Of a stretch of DNA of 64,000 bases, positions 1-10,113 are shown piece by piece (the stretch's first letter is position 1; each line of letters opens with the position of its first letter). The stretch lies in contig OU342638.1 in NCBI GenBank assembly GCA_910589415.1, positions 38,165,579 through 38,229,578 on the forward strand, in the 5' to 3' direction. Under the pieces are notes generated by a model that was given only the letters and a program-made list of their open reading frames with translations, was not told the origin of the DNA and did no database searches. A program made the position numbers and the translations under genes. The stretch is from Malachius bipustulatus. Taxonomy: Eukaryota; Arthropoda; Insecta; Coleoptera; Melyridae.

Positions 1-203
1 GTCCTGTACTGCTAGGGCTAATGCTACTGAATTGAAACATCAAATTATGTACATGTTTAGTCTAGAACGTTTTGTATAACACGGTTTAATTCTCCTTTGA
101 TAGGAAAATAAGAATAAGATTATCTTATACAGTTCAGTTCATTGATTGCATTTTATACAGCCTGGTGCATATTTTTTGTTCTTGTCTTTTTTAAATAAGT
201 GTA
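1..203. other. Intergenic, downstream of zinc-finger gene 1
   Basis: AT-rich sequence past the 3' end of the first zinc-finger gene. It presumably includes that gene's 3' UTR. No other gene, RNA or repeat is visible. Confidence 0.5.
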
Positions 204-2213
204 TTACATCCTTCTAATAGAGTGAGCGGACTTTAAATGTCTGACAAGGTCCCTTTTTATTTTAGTTTCATGCTGACACTGAGCACATTTATACACTTCC
301 ACTACTTTCTTATGTTTATGTTTATAATGTTCAATCAAATTACATTTATATTTTGTTTCAAATGAACATTCCTGACACTTGTACACTTCTGCTGCTGTTG
401 AATGTTTTATTTTATAATGTTGAGTGAAAGCCCATTTATATTTTGTTTGATATGAACATTCCTGACACTTGTACACTTCTGCTGCTGTTGAATGTTTTAT
501 TTTATAATGTTGAGTCAAAGCCCATTTATATTTTGTTTGATATGAACATTCCTGACACTTGTACACTTCTGTTGTTTCCGTTGAATGTTTAAACTTGAAA
601 TGTTGATGCAGATATTTTTTATATTTCGTCTCGTAAGAACATTCCTGGCATTTAAATATTTCAGGATCTTTAGAATGTTCACATTTATAATGTTTGATCA
701 ATGACCATTTATATTTTGTTTCAAATGAACATTCCAGACATTTGAACACTTCTGCTTCTGTTGAATGTTTATGTTTATTATGTTGAGTCAAATTGACTTT
801 ATATTTTGTTTCAAATGAACATTCCAGACATTTGAACACTTCTGCTTCTGTTGAATGTATTTGTTTATGTCTAGTCAAATTACTTTTTTGTTTTGTTTGA
901 TATGAACATTCCTGACACTTGTACACTTCAGATTCTGCTGAATGTTTCATTTTATAATGTTGAGTCATTGAAATTTTGATTTTTGTTATGTAAGAACATT
1001 CCTGACACTTGTACACTTCTGCTTGCGTTGAATGTTTTATTTTATAATGTTGAGTCAAATCACTTTTCCTTTTTGTTTGATATGAACATTCCTGGCACTT
1101 GTACACTTCTGCTTGCGTTGAATGTTTTATTTTATAATGTTTTGTCAAATCACTTTTCCTTTTTGTTTGATATGAACATTCCTGGCACTTGTACACTTCT
1201 GCTTGCGTTGAATGTTTTATTTTATAATGTTTTGTCAAATCACTTTTCCTTTTTGTTTGATATGAACATTCCTGACACTTGTACATTTCTGTTGTTTCCG
1301 TTGAATGTTTAAACTTGAAATGTTGCAGCAGATTAATTTCATATTTCGTCTCGTAAGAACATTCCTGGCATTTATATATTTCAGGATCTTTAGAATGTTC
1401 ACATTTATAATGTTTGATCAATGACCATTTATATTTTGTTTCAAATGAACATTCCTGACACTTGTACATCTCTGCTGGTTCTTTTAAATGTTTATATTTA
1501 TGATGTAGAGTAAAAACACTTTTCCATTTTGTTTCAAATGATGAACATTCCTGACACTTGTACACTTCTGCTTCCGTTGAATGTTTAAACTTGAAATGTT
1601 TCTGCAGATTATGTTTATATTTCGTCTCGTAAGAACATTCCTGGCATTTAAATATTTCAGGATCTTTAGAATGTTTACGATTATAATGCTGAATGAAATT
1701 AGATCTAACGTTTGCTTTATAGGAACAATGGGCACAGTTATACTTCGCTTCTTCTTCCCTGGTCCTTTCAGAAGATCCCGACTCATTTTCTTGAACGGGC
1801 TCACAACGACCGAGTGCATCCTTTAACGTTCCAACGTGACTACTACTTCCCTTAATTTGCTCCCAGCCCGGTTTATGTTCTTCAATGTCAATCGCTTCTT
1901 CTTTTAATTTCACATTTTCTGCTCCCTGCACTCGAGGAAGGCCATCTGGTCCTGGTGATGAGCCTTCAGGTTCTATCTTTATTAGGGGGCAATATGAAGA
2001 GATGTTCTCCAAATTGTCGGATTCAGAAGATCGATCGCAGCTCGAATGATTCGGTTCATTTTCACATTTCAACTTCGGGGACGCGAGCAGGGAATCGTAG
2101 TCAAACTTATGGTCTTCTACTGCTTCGGTTTTGATAATAATTTCCTGCTGAGGTTGTTGACCATGGCCACCACTCTGTTTAATGTTTACTTCATTATCAA
2201 TAATTAAACTCAT
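204..2213 (-). CDS. C2H2 zinc-finger protein 1, 17 fingers, paralog cluster member
   Basis: Single-exon gene for a 669-residue nuclear DNA-binding protein, by family inference. The N-terminal ~155 residues are acidic and contain SUMO-consensus motifs (IKTE, LKCE, IKIE, LKEE) and a GWEQIKGSSSHVG block shared with the three paralogs in this window. Seventeen tandem fingers follow, mostly C-X2-C-X12-H-X4-H, with linkers of the type HSTEAEVYKC rather than TGEKP. Finger 3 has one extra residue before its first His and finger 10 has an H-X3-H ending. The last finger has the distinct form YKCAQCQHETK and the protein ends in RRM. Fingers 6-8 are almost identical to each other, as are 14 and 15. The start used is the MSLIIDNE Met, where the paralog similarity begins. 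Target and function are unknown; it may be a repressor, given the SUMO motifs. Confidence 0.85.
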   Translation of the reverse strand: MSLIIDNEVNIKQSGGHGQQPQQEIIIKTEAVEDHKFDYDSLLASPKLKCENEPNHSSCDRSSESDNLENISSYCPLIKIEPEGSSPGPDGLPRVQGAENVKLKEEAIDIEEHKPGWEQIKGSSSHVGTLKDALGRCEPVQENESGSSERTREEEAKYNCAHCSYKANVRSNFIQHYNRKHSKDPEIFKCQECSYETKYKHNLQKHFKFKHSTEAEVYKCQECSSFETKWKSVFTLHHKYKHLKEPAEMYKCQECSFETKYKWSLIKHYKCEHSKDPEIYKCQECSYETKYEINLLQHFKFKHSTETTEMYKCQECSYQTKRKSDLTKHYKIKHSTQAEVYKCQECSYQTKRKSDLTKHYKIKHSTQAEVYKCQECSYQTKRKSDLTQHYKIKHSTQAEVYKCQECSYITKIKISMTQHYKMKHSAESEVYKCQECSYQTKQKSNLTRHKQIHSTEAEVFKCLECSFETKYKVNLTQHNKHKHSTEAEVFKCLECSFETKYKWSLIKHYKCEHSKDPEIFKCQECSYETKYKKYLHQHFKFKHSTETTEVYKCQECSYQTKYKWALTQHYKIKHSTAAEVYKCQECSYQTKYKWAFTQHYKIKHSTAAEVYKCQECSFETKYKCNLIEHYKHKHKKVVEVYKCAQCQHETKIKRDLVRHLKSAHSIRRM
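1030..1300 (-). repeat. 84-bp coding tandem repeat within zinc-finger gene 1
   Basis: Three successive finger units of 84 bp (fingers 6, 7 and 8, sharing KRKSDLT in the recognition region) are nearly identical at the DNA level. This points to recent unequal exchange or slippage inside the gene. Confidence 0.8.
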
Positions 2214-2577
2214 GATGGTAATTTTTTCCTTTCCTTATTGATACACTCTTACAACATTCTCAACTCAAACGTTCACAGTTTCACACAACACAAACGATAT
2301 TATTATTTTACTATCTTATCCTCGATCTTATCCTTATCTTTCTTATCATCATTATCGCACCATTCGCACTTAATTGTAAATTGTAATTCAATAATGGCAC
2401 CCTCAACCCTCACACGGCACACGCACACACGCTTTACGCATCCTGTCATTCCTGTCTGTCCTGCATTCAGGCAGGGTATTCATTCTGTATTCGTTCGGAA
2501 CTCGGAACTGACGTATTGACAGTTGACATCAGCTGACGACTCCATGTACGAATCAGTCAGTTCAGAGGAGAATGAAC
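2214..2577. other. Upstream region of zinc-finger gene 1
   Basis: Expected to hold the 5' UTR and promoter of the minus-strand zinc-finger gene. No clear TATA box or other motif is claimed. The 8-bp target duplication GAATGAAC of the adjoining hAT-like element lies at 2570-2577. Confidence 0.4.
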
Positions 2578-3152
2578 TAAGGAACCTGCATTACCGACAC
2601 TAACTTATACTAGGGTTGACGTTTTCTTAACACGGTTATGTTTGAACAGCTGCTGGATGTCATATTTTTAGCACATTTGGTCACAGGCGTAGGTATCAAG
2701 TGGAAAAAAGCGAAGTTTGAAAAATGAAACAAAATAATAGCATGAATAGAAATTAGAAATCGAGAAATCCTCTTTCAGTGGGTATTACCACGATACATGT
2801 TTTGGCGTATCGTCGGTATTACAAACATATTACGGGCTTATAGGATCTACAAGCTGCAGACTAAAAGTATTGGGTATAATTTTTAACTCGATATCTAACG
2901 TAGTAACTGAGAAAAAGCGTCTTGGTAGACACACAAATGGCAGTGTGATCTTAGTATACCCATACTGATCCTTAAAAACAAGATTCATCAAGATGTAATA
3001 TAATAACCTACCTGACAAACTTCCAGGAATACGGAAATTCTGAGCTCCGTATATTTTCTGCAATCATAACTGTCTGCTGCTGGGCTAATTTTTTGTCCAG
3101 AAAATCCCAGTAACAGGTAAGCATTGATAGAAGGACTATTGTAATGACTAAT

Positions 3153-3447
3153 TGTTAAGAAATGAGAAAATAAATATCTAAGAGGGTCCGGTAGAGACAA
3201 CAACAAAATGAGAAAATCAAGGAGTTTATTGATACGAGTATGGTATTGCGTCGCAGAATTTCAGTAAGAGATCAGATCACGATCACGTCTCGCTCGCAGC
3301 TCCCGGTTGCGACGACTGCCTCCGGTACCTCGGCTCGGCGCTGCCCGCAGCCCACCGCGGGTGTAGGCCAGCGGTATCCAGCAAATCCTGGGCTTCCCCG
3401 GTTGCTAGACGGCCGCTCAGTCGTCCTCGCTCGCAATCTTTCTAACA
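3153..3447 (-). repeat. 3' LTR of the gypsy element
   Basis: 295 bp, same length and by eye same sequence as 8382-8676. The TG...CA termini and TAAT target duplication define the edges. Confidence 0.92.
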
Positions 3448-3986
3448 CGGCCTTTCCTGACCTACCGTGTGTCCTCACACGGTGTCCGCTTACGGGGACC
3501 ATGTAACAGATAGAAACCAAAACATTAGTCACCAGCAACATGTACACGGCCGGAGGGGAACACAACAGTACACATTGTCCAATATCTCCTTCCTGTGTCC
3601 GGACGCATCTAGCCTAAAGGATTATAATAAGTGGGCCCACTCTATTATTAATAAAGATAGATATGTTACAAATAATAATCATATTAAACACACTCATAAA
3701 ACAAACGCATAGGATGGATCTTAACTAATTGTTGTCACAGCATACCTGTATACCCGTGACCCCAGGTGTGTTTTGAGAACATTCCTCCCAATCGACCACC
3801 TCTGCAGACCCACCGTCAGCGGCTACCAAATTTAGCACACCTGAACAAGGTCGCCTCTGTGTTGCCATCGAAAGCCAGTGAAATGCTCTCAAAACCCCTG
3901 TAACCTACCCAGTTACCAGTCTTCCTGCACACAACCACAGATGTGTCAGGCGACACCGCACACTGGGTACAACCACAGAAATGACG

Positions 3987-6900
3987 TCACTCTACGTCAT
4001 AACGGATCCAAGGTCGAATATTGTCTATCCCCGCTACACTTTGATATGGCAGCTTAGATCGGCCACTGCCGAGTATGTCCGCCACCTCATACCTGTCATT
4101 GCCCAAAACCTTGACGATCCTGAATGGACCACGCCACTTGGGCAACAACTTGCGGCTTCGTCCTGTCGCCGGGGTGCTCGTGACACGCACAAGGACCAAA
4201 TCTCCTTCTCCGTAGGGTCGAGATTTGCTCCGCTGTTGGTCAAAACGGCGTTTCTGGGCAGCTTGGTACTGTTCTTGTAGGCCCTCGATCTGTGCACGTA
4301 TCTTGGTCACGTCAACTACTTCTTCAGGATTACTCTGTAGTTGACCCTGCATAACAACTCTGTAACCCATAAGTGCTTCACTTGGAGACACTCCAAGTGC
4401 TTGGTTAAGTGTCCCATTTAAGCCTAATTGAATGTGTGATAAATTTTCGTCCCAAGCTTTTTCATTTTTATTGGCACCCATTGTTGCTAAACAGGTCGTT
4501 ATTGTTCGATTATACCTTTCTACCTGTCCGTTCCCGCGTGGCATTGCAACGGCGTTTAAATGGTGTTTTATGCCGGCTTTAGAACAGAAGCTTTTAAATT
4601 CTTCGCTAGTGAACGCAGTTCCCCGATCACTTATAAGTCTGTTGGGGACACCAAATATTTTTACTAATTCTTTTAAGACTTTTATCGTGCTTTTTGATGA
4701 AGTATTTTTGACGCCGTAGAGAAAAATGAACTTTGTAAACGCATCTATAATTACCAGAACATGTGTATTACCAGTTTTACTTTTGATGAATGGTCCTAAG
4801 TGGTCAACGTGGATTGTATGAAATGGTTTTGGTATTTTTCTAATAGGGTGTAGTTCTCCTGCTGGTTTACCTGAAGGTGATTTGAAATATAGACAAATTA
4901 GACAATTCCTCGTATATTTTGTGATGAATCTTCGCATATTTTTGAACCAATATTGACTCGCTGTTAACTCATACGTTTTGGCAAATCCTAAATGTCCAAC
5001 ATCATCATGTGTCATTCTCAGAATTTGATATTTAGCTTGCTTTGGTACTACCCATCGCAAACCGCGTGACGTTTCTTTATAGACTATTCCGCCTTTTAAC
5101 GCATAGTCGTTGAACACACCTTTATTTCCAGAACTATCACCCGTTTCCAAAATCGCTTTTATTTCCAAAATATGCCTATCAGCTTGTTGGGCTGCCAACA
5201 ACCAATCACGTTCTGCAATCACCGTGGCACAGATACCTTTAGTAACTACCACCGGATTACGACTCAAGGCATCCACGTGCTGCATTTGTTTGCCTGGCCT
5301 ATGAATTATGGTGTACTGATACTCACTAAGAAATAAAACCCATCTACTAATGCGGGTGTTGATTTCACTTTTTGACAATGTTTGTTTCACTGCAGCACAA
5401 TCAGTAATTATCGTAAACACCCGACCCAGCAGGTATTGCCGAAAACGTTTAACTGACGCAACAATCGCTAGCGTTTCTAACTCGAACGAATGCATTTTCT
5501 GCTCGTCTTTAGTAGTCTGTCGACTAAAGTACGCCACAACTCTTTCCTTTCCGTTGTGTATCTGTACCAATATTCCTGCCAAACCCCACCGACTAGCGTC
5601 GGTATATAATTTAGTTTCCTTTCCTGGGTCATACAAGGCTAGGACCGGCACCGATACTAACGATTCCTTCAATATTTGAAAGGAATCTTTCTGTTCCTTA
5701 CCCCAAACCCACGGAGCATCTTTAGCAAGCAGACCACTTAATGGTTTTGATTTTACAGCGTAGTTTTCGATGAATTTTCGGAAATACCCTGTCAAGCCCA
5801 GGTATTGTCTTACTTGATGAATATTTTTAGGTTCCTGAAATTGCGCCACAGCTTCAATTTTTGAAGAACAGGGATTCACATATGACTCCTGTATTTCATA
5901 TCCGAGATACTCAATTTTTGTTTTTAGGAAAGAGCATTTTTTTAAATTTAAGGTTAAGCCATTTTTTTGAAAAATAACCAATACTTCCCGTAAAATTGAT
6001 AGGTTTTCTTCTATAGTTTTGCTTGGAATTAATATATCATCTAAGTACACCATTACTTTATTAAATCGAAGCTGACCCAGGGCAGTATTTAGCATACGTT
6101 GGAAAACTAAAGGTGCGTTCATTAGACCAAAAGGCACGCGCAAAAACTCGTAATGTCCGTCTTGAGTGACAAAAGCAGTAATTGGAACAGATTCAGGTGA
6201 TAATGGAATATGATAGTACCCTGAAAATAAATCTAAGCTGGTGAAGTATGTAAAACCGGATAAACGGCGCAATTGTTCTTCAATAAGCGGAAGCGGATAT
6301 TTATCGGGCACGGTTAATTTATTAATTGCTCTATAATCTACGCATAACCGTTTTTCTCCGTTTTTCTTGGACACTAATACCACATTACTGGCGTAAGGTG
6401 ACTCCGATTCACGTATTATTCCATTTTTCAATAATTCCTCTATTTTAGCCCTAATCTCAGAACGTTCGAATCCGGAAAATTGACGTGGACGATACGCCAC
6501 TGGTTTGTCTGAGGTCAGTGTAATTTTCATTTCAACCGACGGAACTACTCCTATTTCCGATATATTCTGTGCAACGCATTGTGGAAATTCATTTAGTAAG
6601 TTCGTCAGATCGCTTATTATGTGTGTATCATTAATACCCACATTCAAAAGAACGCTCTCAATTTTATTTATTGAAGTGATTATTTCCTCGCCTTCAAAGA
6701 ATTGCAATATGTTGCGCAACTTGGAATATGAAACATTATACATTTCGGTAAAGTTTTGACCTACCAACACATCGACTCCCATTACACAATCTTCAACTAT
6801 ATAAAATTCAATCATTCGCTCTACACCGTCAATGTTTACATTCGCACGAGTATAGAGTGAATAAGGTCGACTCTGTTCCCCAAAAACAGAAGATAGTACT

Positions 6901-8270
6901 ACCACTTGCTCGACCGGAGCTAAGTGTAACAGGAATCGTTCAGCTGCTGCTTTAGTGATCAACGAGCATTCACTGCCGAAATCGACATAACACTCGACCT
7001 GATATCCATTTACACTTATCGTCTTGTAAAATTTTAAATTTGGATTAGTCGCAGATATCACGTTTACATCATATTGAATTGCGGGATATTGTTTAGGGTT
7101 TTTAACACAATCTCGTCTCAGGTGCCCTTTAAGGCCGCACTGGTACCAAACCTTTCTAAATTTTTCGTTTTTTGACCGATTTCTATCTTTACTGAGTGCA
7201 CCTGAAGTCGAGGGAATTGCTTCTTGCGACGTTATAATTATTTTCTTTTCGTCCAAGGTTTTAAAATGACTTGCTAAGACCGCCGGGTCTTTTATGCCAG
7301 CTGCGGTAACTGAAAATTTTATTTGCTCGTCGTCAATGCCACCGAGAATTAAATTGACTTTATCACCATCTGTGATAGGTAATTTTAATTTATTTATTAA
7401 TGACAATTTCTCGAAAGTATACTCATATAAAGTTTTCCCGGCTACTGGTACACAAGACATCATAATTTTTAAAGCTTGGTGCAAATCACGTTTTGGTTTA
7501 AAATTTTCACGCAACATACTCTCCCACTCAACCCAAGTGAAAATCTTTGTGGGCAATCCCTCAAACCAGGTTTTAGCGGGACCACGTAATTTCGACAATG
7601 CCAAATGAGCAGTTGTTCTATCGTCCCAATGGTAAATATAAGCATATTCATTGACTGACGATAACCATTCGTCCACGCTGCTGATAATTGGGTTGAATTC
7701 AGAAATTAAGTTGCTACTGATAGTATTGGTACTCACCAGCGAATTCCTTTTCCTAGTACCACTAACCTGACTCAGGTACTGCTCCATACCTGCAGCGATT
7801 GCCTCCCCTATCTGCGAAGTCACGGCAACGCTGTCCACTTTTGACGAGTCCGGAGTTCGGCGATGACGCCTTTCCTTTGCCTGTCGTCGAGACGACCTCT
7901 CTCTCGACCTTGACAGACGAGCCACCTGGCCTCCATGTCCTCCAGATGACGTTCTCCGGCGCCGAGACGCCCTGTCTCCGGCACTGGATGAGCGTCGCGC
8001 CGCCCTGTCGCTGGAACTGGACCTCCGACGCTTTTCCCTGGAGGTACGTACGGTACCTCGACCTCTGGCTGGGCTTCTGGATCTCCGAAGCTTTTCCCTG
8101 GAGGCACGTACGGTACCTCGACCGATGGTTGGGCTCCTTTCCCGCCGGATCGACCTTCGTTCCCGACTTTCTAGACTGTCTTGTCGAGAAGCATGGTCGG
8201 ACCGCCTTCGATATTCCCGACCTGGAAGTCGTTCCTGGCCCTGGTGGCCCTGATGCCCCCGAGCAGACAT
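3987..8270 (-). CDS. Gag-Pol polyprotein of Ty3/gypsy retrotransposon
   Basis: One open frame encodes gag and pol without a frameshift. The frame runs on upstream to 8324, but the Met at 8270 (MSARGHQ) is a plausible start. The order is an Arg/Ser-rich basic N-terminus, a gag capsid-like region (WFEGLP area), a zinc knuckle near residue 390 of the 1445-residue frame, an aspartic protease near 446, reverse transcriptase with YLDD near 758, RNase H with TDAS near 911, an HHCC integrase with its catalytic Asp, Asp and Glu near 1170, 1234 and 1270, and a GPF module near 1399. Two key residues look altered. The knuckle has Trp where the first Cys should be (WYQC), and the protease has DFGS instead of D-S/T-G. 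Each could result from one base change. The copy may therefore be unable to mature particles although the frame is open. Confidence 0.93.
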   Translation of the reverse strand: MSARGHQGHQGQERLPGREYRRRSDHASRQDSLESRERRSIRRERSPTIGRGTVRASREKLRRSRSPARGRGTVRTSREKRRRSSSSDRAARRSSSAGDRASRRRRTSSGGHGGQVARLSRSRERSSRRQAKERRHRRTPDSSKVDSVAVTSQIGEAIAAGMEQYLSQVSGTRKRNSLVSTNTISSNLISEFNPIISSVDEWLSSVNEYAYIYHWDDRTTAHLALSKLRGPAKTWFEGLPTKIFTWVEWESMLRENFKPKRDLHQALKIMMSCVPVAGKTLYEYTFEKLSLINKLKLPITDGDKVNLILGGIDDEQIKFSVTAAGIKDPAVLASHFKTLDEKKIIITSQEAIPSTSGALSKDRNRSKNEKFRKVWYQCGLKGHLRRDCVKNPKQYPAIQYDVNVISATNPNLKFYKTISVNGYQVECYVDFGSECSLITKAAAERFLLHLAPVEQVVVLSSVFGEQSRPYSLYTRANVNIDGVERMIEFYIVEDCVMGVDVLVGQNFTEMYNVSYSKLRNILQFFEGEEIITSINKIESVLLNVGINDTHIISDLTNLLNEFPQCVAQNISEIGVVPSVEMKITLTSDKPVAYRPRQFSGFERSEIRAKIEELLKNGIIRESESPYASNVVLVSKKNGEKRLCVDYRAINKLTVPDKYPLPLIEEQLRRLSGFTYFTSLDLFSGYYHIPLSPESVPITAFVTQDGHYEFLRVPFGLMNAPLVFQRMLNTALGQLRFNKVMVYLDDILIPSKTIEENLSILREVLVIFQKNGLTLNLKKCSFLKTKIEYLGYEIQESYVNPCSSKIEAVAQFQEPKNIHQVRQYLGLTGYFRKFIENYAVKSKPLSGLLAKDAPWVWGKEQKDSFQILKESLVSVPVLALYDPGKETKLYTDASRWGLAGILVQIHNGKERVVAYFSRQTTKDEQKMHSFELETLAIVASVKRFRQYLLGRVFTIITDCAAVKQTLSKSEINTRISRWVLFLSEYQYTIIHRPGKQMQHVDALSRNPVVVTKGICATVIAERDWLLAAQQADRHILEIKAILETGDSSGNKGVFNDYALKGGIVYKETSRGLRWVVPKQAKYQILRMTHDDVGHLGFAKTYELTASQYWFKNMRRFITKYTRNCLICLYFKSPSGKPAGELHPIRKIPKPFHTIHVDHLGPFIKSKTGNTHVLVIIDAFTKFIFLYGVKNTSSKSTIKVLKELVKIFGVPNRLISDRGTAFTSEEFKSFCSKAGIKHHLNAVAMPRGNGQVERYNRTITTCLATMGANKNEKAWDENLSHIQLGLNGTLNQALGVSPSEALMGYRVVMQGQLQSNPEEVVDVTKIRAQIEGLQEQYQAAQKRRFDQQRSKSRPYGEGDLVLVRVTSTPATGRSRKLLPKWRGPFRIVKVLGNDRYEVADILGSGRSKLPYQSVAGIDNIRPWIRYDVE

Positions 8271-8381
8271 TGCATCAACTATGCACCACACCAACGAACA
8301 CGTAACCACCAACGATATCGGCAAGGCACGGGAAATGGAAAACTACTACACAGCAACGTGTGTCCTTTATCCCACTTCTGA

Positions 8382-8676
8382 TGTTAAGAAATGAGAAAAT
8401 AAATATCTAAGAGGGTCCGGTAGAGACAACAACAAAATGAGAAAATCAAGGAGTTTATTGATACGAGTATGGTATTGCGTCGCAGAATTTCAGTAAGAGA
8501 TCAGATCACGATCACGTCTCGCTCGCAGCTCCCGGTTGCGACGACTGCCTCCGGTACCTCGGCTCGGCGCTGCCCGCAGCCCACCGCGGGTGTAGGCCAG
8601 CGGTATCCAGCAAATCCTGGGCTTCCCCGGTTGCTAGACGGCCGCTCAGTCGTCCTCGCTCGCAATCTTTCTAACA
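8382..8676 (-). repeat. 5' LTR of the gypsy element
   Basis: 295 bp, identical by eye to 3153-3447. Being upstream of gag on the minus strand, it should contain the element promoter. Confidence 0.92.
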
Positions 8677-8941
8677 TAATGAGTTTAAAATTAGTTACCT
8701 TTATGCAACGCGAAGAAGTAGAAAGCCCTCTTTTTATTGTTAAAACATCCTCACGCAGCAAAAGTTTACCATTTTTATAAAATACGCAGACTTAATAACA
8801 AATAATTATGTGAATTTTTAGACAGTTGTACGTTCATGGAAAATCTGACGTTTATCAAGTCAAATTTGACATTCCCCACTTTTTGTGAAAATGAGAATGC
8901 GCTACCCTAGTAAGTGGTAATACAGGTTCCCTAGAATGAAC

Positions 8942-10109
8942 ATAAAAGGACTAATCCGTAATTCCGCAGTAAAAATTTAGCTAGGGTTAGGGTACCTGTA
9001 TTACCGACACTGACGCTCACTAAAGTATAGTTGGATTAATTATTGAGGTAGTCTTTGAAAGGTAATTTGATGGGTATGCATGTTTGTCAAATAGATTTTG
9101 GCATGTGCTTACATCTCTTTAGCCAATTTCCATTATCTATGAAACTTTTCCAATAGAGTCCCCCTAGTCAGAAGTTTACTGAACAGAAGTTGACTGCAAA
9201 ATTGGACAAACCATTAAGTGTGCTTCCATTATTATTATTAATTGCTCTAGATTGTTTTGATAAAAGGACTCACCAGGTTTACAAATGGCAAAACAAACAA
9301 ACCTAAACTTAGAACTACTGTAAGTAGTAATAATGAGACAAACTGTCAGTTAAACATTTAACTTTTTAATTAGTTAATTTGAAATCTTTGAATATAAAAC
9401 ATCATGTCGTCCAAACAGCTGCGATCGCCATCACACTGACAGGTTGTAATTTGAATTATTGTGATTGAATGTTGGAAAGCAAGAAAATCTCATGGGAGAA
9501 GATACGAAATTTCCTATAAAAATCAACATTTAAATGCGATTTTTTTCTAAACGATAAGGTTTGGCGTCTTTTATCAAGAGTACCGCTTTTTAGAAAAAAT
9601 GTTGATATAATTAAAAAAAAAAATTAATTCCATTGGCGTAGAAGTTCAAAGTGTGTGAAACCTAAAAGGCCCATGATCTACGCCAATTAATCAACGTCAT
9701 GGGTAATTTCATCATACCAAATTTCATCAAAATCACTCGTGCAGTGGTTAAGTTTTTAAAATCAAATAACGATTTTTGAATTATTGACACTTTGACATCT
9801 CGGGCAACTTTGCACAAAGCTAAGTTGGCTTAAATCGACTTACTTTCATCCAAGAACACGTGGTAGAACGTTGTAAAGACCGTTTAGAGACACCCTGTAT
9901 AATGTATACACTCTCTGTTTGGACGTATTAGTTCTGCTCTAAATTATTGTAAAATTGATTAGAAAAAAAACAAAAAACTGTGGGCAAATTAATTATTATT
10001 GTATGTGACTACCCATCTGCCGGCAGAAGATCTTTGATGCACCTGGTTCGTACTAATGACTACCCAAGCATAAAACATAAATTACACGGATGCTTGTCCA
10101 CCTGTACAA
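8942..10109. other. AT-rich intergenic sequence with an isolated TIR end
   Basis: No gene is visible. At about 8988-9026 there is a single inward-facing copy of the hAT-like end containing ACCTGTATTACCGACAC; no matching flanking duplication was found. A lone ACCCTGTATA end near 9892 resembles the TACAGGGTG elements. Confidence 0.5.
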
Positions 10110-10113
10110 TTAA

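Larger units (their letters stand above)
3153..8676 (-). mobile_element. Ty3/gypsy LTR retrotransposon, full length, nested
   Basis: Two 295-bp LTRs (3153-3447 and 8382-8676) begin TGTT on the plus strand and end AACA. They read as identical by eye and are flanked by the 4-bp duplication TAAT (3149-3152 and 8677-8680). The internal region carries one long gag-pol reading frame on the minus strand. Next to the 5' LTR (8381 downward, minus strand) is TCAGAAGTGGGAT, which resembles the complement of the internal 3' region of a tRNA-Leu; that would be an offset primer-binding site. A purine-rich GGAAAGG tract lies just before the 3' LTR. About 540 bp between the pol stop and the 3' LTR carries no env-like ORF. 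Insertion into an older hAT-like element, plus LTR identity, argues for a recent event. Confidence 0.95.
2578..8933. mobile_element. hAT-like non-autonomous DNA transposon split by a gypsy insertion
   Basis: The two ends are inverted copies of a TIR containing ACCTGCATTACCGACAC (left) and its near complement (right), flanked by a perfect 8-bp duplication GAATGAAC (2570-2577 and 8934-8941). Without the gypsy element and its 4-bp duplication the element is about 830 bp and has no transposase ORF. Its left part matches, in reverse orientation, the copy at 24070-25853, for example around 2830-3060. The 8-bp duplication is the size made by hAT transposases; the superfamily is inferred from that alone. 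Confidence 0.75.

Noticed and set aside
983..1312. Plus-strand frames with repeated ~28-residue units (also 11504-11854, 12436-13224)
   Set aside because: They are antisense shadows of the finger arrays; their repetition comes from the 84-bp finger unit.
204..1700. Regular 84-bp repeats that could suggest a CRISPR array
   Set aside because: The repeats encode in-frame C2H2 fingers in an animal genome; there are no short unique spacers.
3448..3986. Possible env gene between pol and 3' LTR
   Set aside because: About 540 bp with no sizeable minus-strand frame and no membrane-protein features.
7799..8305. 168-codon plus-strand frame
   Set aside because: Antisense to the Arg/Ser-rich start of the retrotransposon gag; biased composition explains the open frame.
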